Position numbers and translations under genes: made by a program. Shown here piece after piece: positions 60,380 to 64,000 of a stretch of DNA of 64,000 nucleotides (the first letter of the stretch is position 1; every line of letters begins with the position of its first letter). Source of the DNA: Pseudomonas fluorescens. GTDB lineage: Bacteria; Pseudomonadota; Gammaproteobacteria; Pseudomonadales; Pseudomonadaceae. Location: positions 1 to 64,000 of the forward strand of contig NZ_CP148752.1 in NCBI RefSeq assembly GCF_040448305.1, written 5' to 3'. The notes below the pieces were generated by a model. It was given only the letters and a program-made list of their open reading frames with translations. It did not search any database and was not told where the DNA came from.

Positions 60380-61450
60380 ATGGCCAAGCCTGGATTTCGC
60401 CTCGCGCTGTTTGCCACCTTGCTGGCACTGATTGTGGTGTTGCTCGGCGCTTACACCCGCCTGACCCACGCCGGCCTCGGCTGTCCGGACTGGCCCGGCT
60501 GCTACGGTTTCATCAGCGTGCCGAAAAGCGAAGCCCAGCTGGCCCACGCCGAATTGCATTTCCCGGACGCTCCGGTCGAGGCCCACAAGGGCTGGAACGA
60601 GATGGTCCACCGCTACTTCGCCGGCACGCTGGGGCTGTTGATCGCGGTGTTGGCCGGTCGTGCGTGGATGCATCGCCGCCATCCCGGGCAACCGGTGAAG
60701 CTGCCGTTGTTTCTGTTGGCGGTGGTTGTTGGCCAGGCCGCGTTTGGCATGTGGACGGTAACGCTCAAGCTCTGGCCGCAGGTGGTCACCGGGCATTTGC
60801 TGGGCGGCTTCGCGACCTTGAGCCTGTTGTTTCTGCTGACCTTGCGCCTGTCCGGCGTACTGCCGGCGCTGACCGTGCCACGACGTTTGCAGCACTGGGC
60901 GACGGCGGGGCTGTTGCTGGTGATCGGGCAAATCGCCCTCGGCGGCTGGGTCAGTTCCAATTACGCCGCCGTGGCCTGCATCGACTTCCCGACCTGTCAC
61001 GGCCAGTGGTTGCCACCGGCCGACTTCGCCAACGGCTTTCACCTGACCCAACACATCGGCCCGAACTATCTTGGCGGACAACTGGATAGCGACGCCCGTA
61101 CGGCGATTCACCTGACCCATCGCATCGGCGCGTTGCTGGTCACCCTGGTATTGCTCGGTCTGGCCTGGCAACTGAAAGCGGTCGGCATGACGCGCCTGGC
61201 AGGCCTGGTGCTGATCACCCTTGGCGCACAAATCACCTTGGGCATCAGCAACGTGCTGTTCCATCTGCCGCTGCCGGTGGCCGTCGCACATAACGCGGGC
61301 GGCGCGGCGCTGTTGCTGACCATGGTGCTGGTCAATTACCACGCCCGAACCAGTCTGGTCCGGGTCAAGCAAGCGCGCTGGCACTTCAGCCCGCGTAAAC
61401 ACTCAGCCGGGCCCATAACAATAAAAGGAGAGATGCCATGGCGATTCTGA
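60380..61450 (+). CDS. Heme A synthase (COX15/CtaA family)
   Basis: Membrane enzyme that oxidises heme O to heme A, 356 residues with about eight TM helices. Conserved histidine helices include AYTRLTHAGLGCPDWPGCYG, EMVHRYFAGTLGL and HLTHRIGALLVTL, with the C-terminal His in AHNAGGAALL. Its 3' end overlaps the ctaB start by 13 nt, so the two heme-modifying enzymes are translated together. Confidence 0.96.
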   Translation: MAKPGFRLALFATLLALIVVLLGAYTRLTHAGLGCPDWPGCYGFISVPKSEAQLAHAELHFPDAPVEAHKGWNEMVHRYFAGTLGLLIAVLAGRAWMHRRHPGQPVKLPLFLLAVVVGQAAFGMWTVTLKLWPQVVTGHLLGGFATLSLLFLLTLRLSGVLPALTVPRRLQHWATAGLLLVIGQIALGGWVSSNYAAVACIDFPTCHGQWLPPADFANGFHLTQHIGPNYLGGQLDSDARTAIHLTHRIGALLVTLVLLGLAWQLKAVGMTRLAGLVLITLGAQITLGISNVLFHLPLPVAVAHNAGGAALLLTMVLVNYHARTSLVRVKQARWHFSPRKHSAGPITIKGEMPWRF

Positions 61451-62337
61451 TCGGCGAACGTCCCAGTCAGGCGATCTGGCGTGACTACTTGGAACTGACC
61501 AAACCCAAAGTCGTGGTGCTGATGCTCATCACTTCGCTGGTGGGGATGTTTCTTGCGACCCGTGCCGGAGTGCCGTGGACGGTGCTGATTTTCGGCAACC
61601 TGGGCATCGCCCTGTGTGCCGGTGGCGCGGCGGCGGTCAATCATGTGGTGGACCGGCGCATCGACGCGGTGATGGCGCGCACCCGCAAACGGCCGCTCGC
61701 CGAAGGCCGGGTTTCGCCGACCGCAGCGCTGACGTTCGCGCTGGTGTTGGCGGTTCTCGGACAAGCCATGTTGCTGGCGTTCACCAACCCGCTGACAGCG
61801 TGGCTGACCCTCGCCTCGTTGCTTGGCTACGCGGTGGTCTACACCGGATTCCTCAAGCGCGCGACCCCGCAGAACATCGTCATCGGTGGTCTGGCCGGTG
61901 CCGCGCCGCCGTTGCTCGGCTGGACCGCCGCCACCGGCCACGTCAGCGCCGAACCGCTGCTGCTGGTGTTGATCATCTTCGCCTGGACCCCGCCGCACTT
62001 CTGGGCGCTGGCGATCCACCGCAAGGAGGAATACGCCAAGGCCGATATCCCGATGCTGCCGGTCACCCATGGTGAGCACTACACCAAGATTCACATCCTG
62101 CTTTATACCTTCGCATTGCTTGCCGTCAGCCTGATGCCTTATGTGATCCACATGAGCGGCACGCTCTACCTGGTCTGCGCGCTCGGGCTGGGCGCGCGGT
62201 TTCTGCAATGGGCCGTGGTGCTGTACCGTGGCACTCGGCCGCACGCGGCGATCAACACGTTCAAGTACTCTATTTACTACTTGTTCCTGCTGTTTATCGC
62301 CCTGCTCGTAGACCACTACTTACTGTTGAACCTATGA
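61438..62337 (+). CDS. Protoheme IX farnesyltransferase (heme O synthase)
   Basis: UbiA-type prenyltransferase that makes heme O for the oxidase, 299 residues, about eight TM helices. The catalytic aspartate motifs are NHVVDRRIDAVMARTRKRPL and KADIPMLPV-type segments. Known as CyoE or CtaB in different operons; here it lies in the cox cluster. The stop overlaps the next ATG as ATGA. Confidence 0.96.
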   Translation: MAILIGERPSQAIWRDYLELTKPKVVVLMLITSLVGMFLATRAGVPWTVLIFGNLGIALCAGGAAAVNHVVDRRIDAVMARTRKRPLAEGRVSPTAALTFALVLAVLGQAMLLAFTNPLTAWLTLASLLGYAVVYTGFLKRATPQNIVIGGLAGAAPPLLGWTAATGHVSAEPLLLVLIIFAWTPPHFWALAIHRKEEYAKADIPMLPVTHGEHYTKIHILLYTFALLAVSLMPYVIHMSGTLYLVCALGLGARFLQWAVVLYRGTRPHAAINTFKYSIYYLFLLFIALLVDHYLLLNL

Positions 62338-62969
62338 CTCGAACCCAGAAAACCGTCTTCATACTCGTCGCCCTGGTCGCACTGATCCTGGGCCTGACCG
62401 TCAACAAGGTGCTGTCCGGGAAAAACCAGGGCGATCCGACGGCGCTGATCGACGCCGGCATCATCTTGCTGCCGCAGAGCCGTAATCTGCCGGACGTGAT
62501 GATGACCAATCAGGACGGCCAGCCGGTCGCGATCAATGAATTGAAAGGCAAGTGGAGCCTGCTGTTCTTCGGCTACACCTTCTGCCCGGACATCTGCCCG
62601 ACCACCCTCGCCCAGTTGCGGCAGATCAAGAGCGAGTTGCCGCCCGAGGCTGTGGATAAATTGCAGATCGTGCTGGTCAGCGTCGATCCGAACCGCGATA
62701 CACCCAAGCAACTGAAGCAGTACCTGGGTTACTTCGACCCGCAGTTCATCGGCCTGACCCCGGCGTCGACCGATGAATTGCAAACGATCGCCAACGCGGT
62801 GAGCATTCCGTTCATTCCGGCGGACACCAGCAAGCCGAACTACACCGTTGACCACAGCGGCAACCTCGCCGTGATCGGGCCGGACGGCACCCAGCGCGGG
62901 TTTATTCGGGCGCCGTTGAACAATGCGAAGCTGGTGGCGCAGTTGCCGGTGATGCTCAAGCGTCAGTAA
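62334..62969 (+). CDS. SCO family copper chaperone
   Basis: SCO1/SenC protein for the CuA site, 211 residues: an N-terminal TM helix, then a thioredoxin-like domain with the copper CxxxC (C84, C88, in FGYTFCPDICPTT) and the His ligand H174 (YTVDHSGN). The start MTRTQKTVF overlaps the ctaB stop. A DnaA box (62651-62659) lies inside, the only one in the right half of the window. Last gene of the cox operon. Confidence 0.96.
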   Translation: MTRTQKTVFILVALVALILGLTVNKVLSGKNQGDPTALIDAGIILLPQSRNLPDVMMTNQDGQPVAINELKGKWSLLFFGYTFCPDICPTTLAQLRQIKSELPPEAVDKLQIVLVSVDPNRDTPKQLKQYLGYFDPQFIGLTPASTDELQTIANAVSIPFIPADTSKPNYTVDHSGNLAVIGPDGTQRGFIRAPLNNAKLVAQLPVMLKRQ

Positions 62970-62983
62970 CTACACCACTAAAC

Positions 62984-63079
62984 CCTGTGGGAGCGAGCCT
63001 GCTCGCGATGACGGACTGACATTCAATATCTATGTCGGATGTGACGGCCCCATCGCGAGCAGGCTCGCTCCCACAGGGG
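62984..63079. repeat. REP doublet (REPIN)
   Basis: Inverted copies of CTGTGGGAGCGAGCCTGCTC, between the SCO gene and the metQ terminator. Confidence 0.93.
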
Positions 63080-63097
63080 GCCTGTATTTCAAGGCAC

Positions 63098-63132
63098 AAA
63101 AAAGGGGCGCATTCGATGCGCCCCTTTTTTTG
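63098..63132. terminator. Bidirectional terminator
   Basis: Stem GGGGCGCAT / ATGCGCCCC with a TCG loop, flanked by six A and eight T residues. It ends the SCO and metQ transcripts, which run toward each other. Confidence 0.95.
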
Positions 63133-63146
63133 CTGCTTTCAGCCAA

Positions 63147-63920
63147 TCAGAACGCCGGCACCACCGCGCCTTTGTACTTCTCGAGAATGAAGGCCTTCAC
63201 TTCCGGGCTGTGCAGGGCAGCGACCAGTTTCTTCATCGCGTCGCTGTCCTTGTCGTCCGGGCGAGCCACCAGGATGTTTACGTAAGGCGAGTCGCTGCCT
63301 TCGATGAACAGCGCGTCCTTGGACGGATCGAGCTTGGCTTCCAGCGCGTAGTTGGTGTTGATCAGCGCCAGGTCGACCTGGGTCAGCACGCGCGGGATGG
63401 TCGCGGCTTCCAGTTCGCGGATTTTCAGGTCCTTGGTGTTCTCGGTGATGTCCTTCACGGTCGACAGGATGTTGTTCGAATCCTTCAACTTGATCAGACC
63501 CGCCTTGGCCATCAGCAACAGTGCACGGCCGCCATTGGTGGCATCGTTCGGGATGACCACGGTGGCACCGCCAGGCAGTTCGGCAATGGTCTTGTACTTG
63601 TTGGAGTAAGCGCCCAGGGGCTCCAGGTGCACGCCGGCCACGGAAACCAGGTGGGTGCCCTTGGCCTTGTTGAACTCATCCAGGTACGGCTGGTGCTGGA
63701 AGAAGTTGGCGTTCAGGCGCTTTTCCGCGACCTGCACGTTCGGCTGGATGTAGTCGGTGAATACCTTGACCTTCAGGTCCACGCCTTCTTTGGCCAGGGC
63801 CGGCTTCACGAATTCGAGGATCTCGGCGTGTGGCACCGGAGTGGCCGCGACGGTCAGGGTGTCGGCCGCGTGGGCCGAGAATGCGGCAACAGCAGCGAAG
63901 GCGACGAGTAGTTTTTTCAT
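63147..63920 (-). CDS. metQ: Methionine-binding protein MetQ (NlpA family)
   Basis: Substrate-binding part of the MetNIQ D/L-methionine ABC importer, 257 residues. The signal peptide MKKLLVAFAAVAAFSAHA has no lipobox cysteine, so it is a soluble periplasmic form. Family segments are VAATPVPHAEILE, NANFFQHQPYLDEFN and PNDATNGGRALLLM. The ATPase and permease genes would lie upstream, beyond the window edge. No promoter is evident in the 80 nt remaining. Confidence 0.95.
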   Translation of the reverse strand: MKKLLVAFAAVAAFSAHAADTLTVAATPVPHAEILEFVKPALAKEGVDLKVKVFTDYIQPNVQVAEKRLNANFFQHQPYLDEFNKAKGTHLVSVAGVHLEPLGAYSNKYKTIAELPGGATVVIPNDATNGGRALLLMAKAGLIKLKDSNNILSTVKDITENTKDLKIRELEAATIPRVLTQVDLALINTNYALEAKLDPSKDALFIEGSDSPYVNILVARPDDKDSDAMKKLVAALHSPEVKAFILEKYKGAVVPAF

Positions 63921-64000
63921 TCAGCTAACTCCTTGTGCGGCACCGTTTCCGGCGCCTGCCAGCGTATGGCCGGCTCATGTCTTGTCTTATTTACGGGAGA

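Noticed and set aside
16015..63079. Repeated hairpins read as CRISPR repeats
   Set aside because: The repeats are dispersed inverted pairs, not direct repeats with unique spacers, and no cas gene is present.

Overview
The window is a chromosomal segment of a Pseudomonas of the fluorescens complex, starting at the replication-origin side of the chromosome. The evidence is the dnaA-dnaN-recF-gyrB cluster at position 1, the high GC content, the near-family-length Pseudomonas proteins throughout, the order of the downstream blocks (glyQS, def-fmt-rsmB-trkA, hemF-aroE, the cox operon, metQ), and many intergenic REP-doublet hairpins of the type typical of P. fluorescens. These identifications come from recognising protein families and motifs by eye; no database was searched.

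Layout. 1-6184: replication genes on the + strand, with dnaA missing its first codons at the window edge and two perfect parS-type palindromes inside recF. 6203-6913: the gyrB terminator followed immediately by what looks like a group II intron without a reverse-transcriptase gene. 6922-9344: a divergent response regulator/sensor kinase pair whose kinase seems to have lost its periplasmic sensing domain. 9561-15540: lipid and lipid-A type acyltransferases, gmhB, glycyl-tRNA synthetase and a DNA repair glycosylase. 15635-20377: a TPR protein, then trkA, rsmB, fmt and def on the minus strand. 20562-26175: an envelope protein that has lost its LysM domain, then dprA, tsaC, a quinone oxidoreductase, hemF and aroE. 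26290-31526: a choline-O-sulfate use locus (SulP transporter, binding protein, choline sulfatase, LysR regulator). 31523-40238: small metabolic genes, transporters (CitMHS, TerC, Na/Pi) and an M16 peptidase. 40293-43801: a four-gene MCE/Mla-type lipid transport operon. 43922-47568: HAD phosphatase, gamma carbonic anhydrase, oligopeptidase A and YheV. 47611-49312: a secreted phosphatase and an AT-richer pair of unknown genes, the most accessory-looking stretch. 49531-53950: radical SAM protein, beta carbonic anhydrase next to a SulP transporter, and a conserved unknown. 54320-62969: the aa3/caa3 cytochrome c oxidase operon with its assembly and heme A genes. 63147-63920: the methionine-binding protein MetQ.

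How the parts work together. The first 30 kb carries the DNA-level signals of an origin region: parS sites for ParB loading and 13 perfect DnaA boxes (TTATCCACA on either strand), against only one in the remaining 33 kb. The metabolic blocks are mostly core. The choline-sulfate genes supply choline/betaine and sulfate. The beta carbonic anhydrase and the neighbouring SulP protein probably manage bicarbonate. The cox block encodes the oxidase together with its copper chaperones and the heme A pathway.

Most notable points: the intron remnant placed exactly behind the gyrB terminator, the DnaA-box gradient, the two parS sites in recF, two proteins that appear to have lost a sensory or binding domain in frame (the kinase and the LysM protein), and an unknown two-gene cassette encoding a protein with a single EF-hand/dockerin-like calcium loop.
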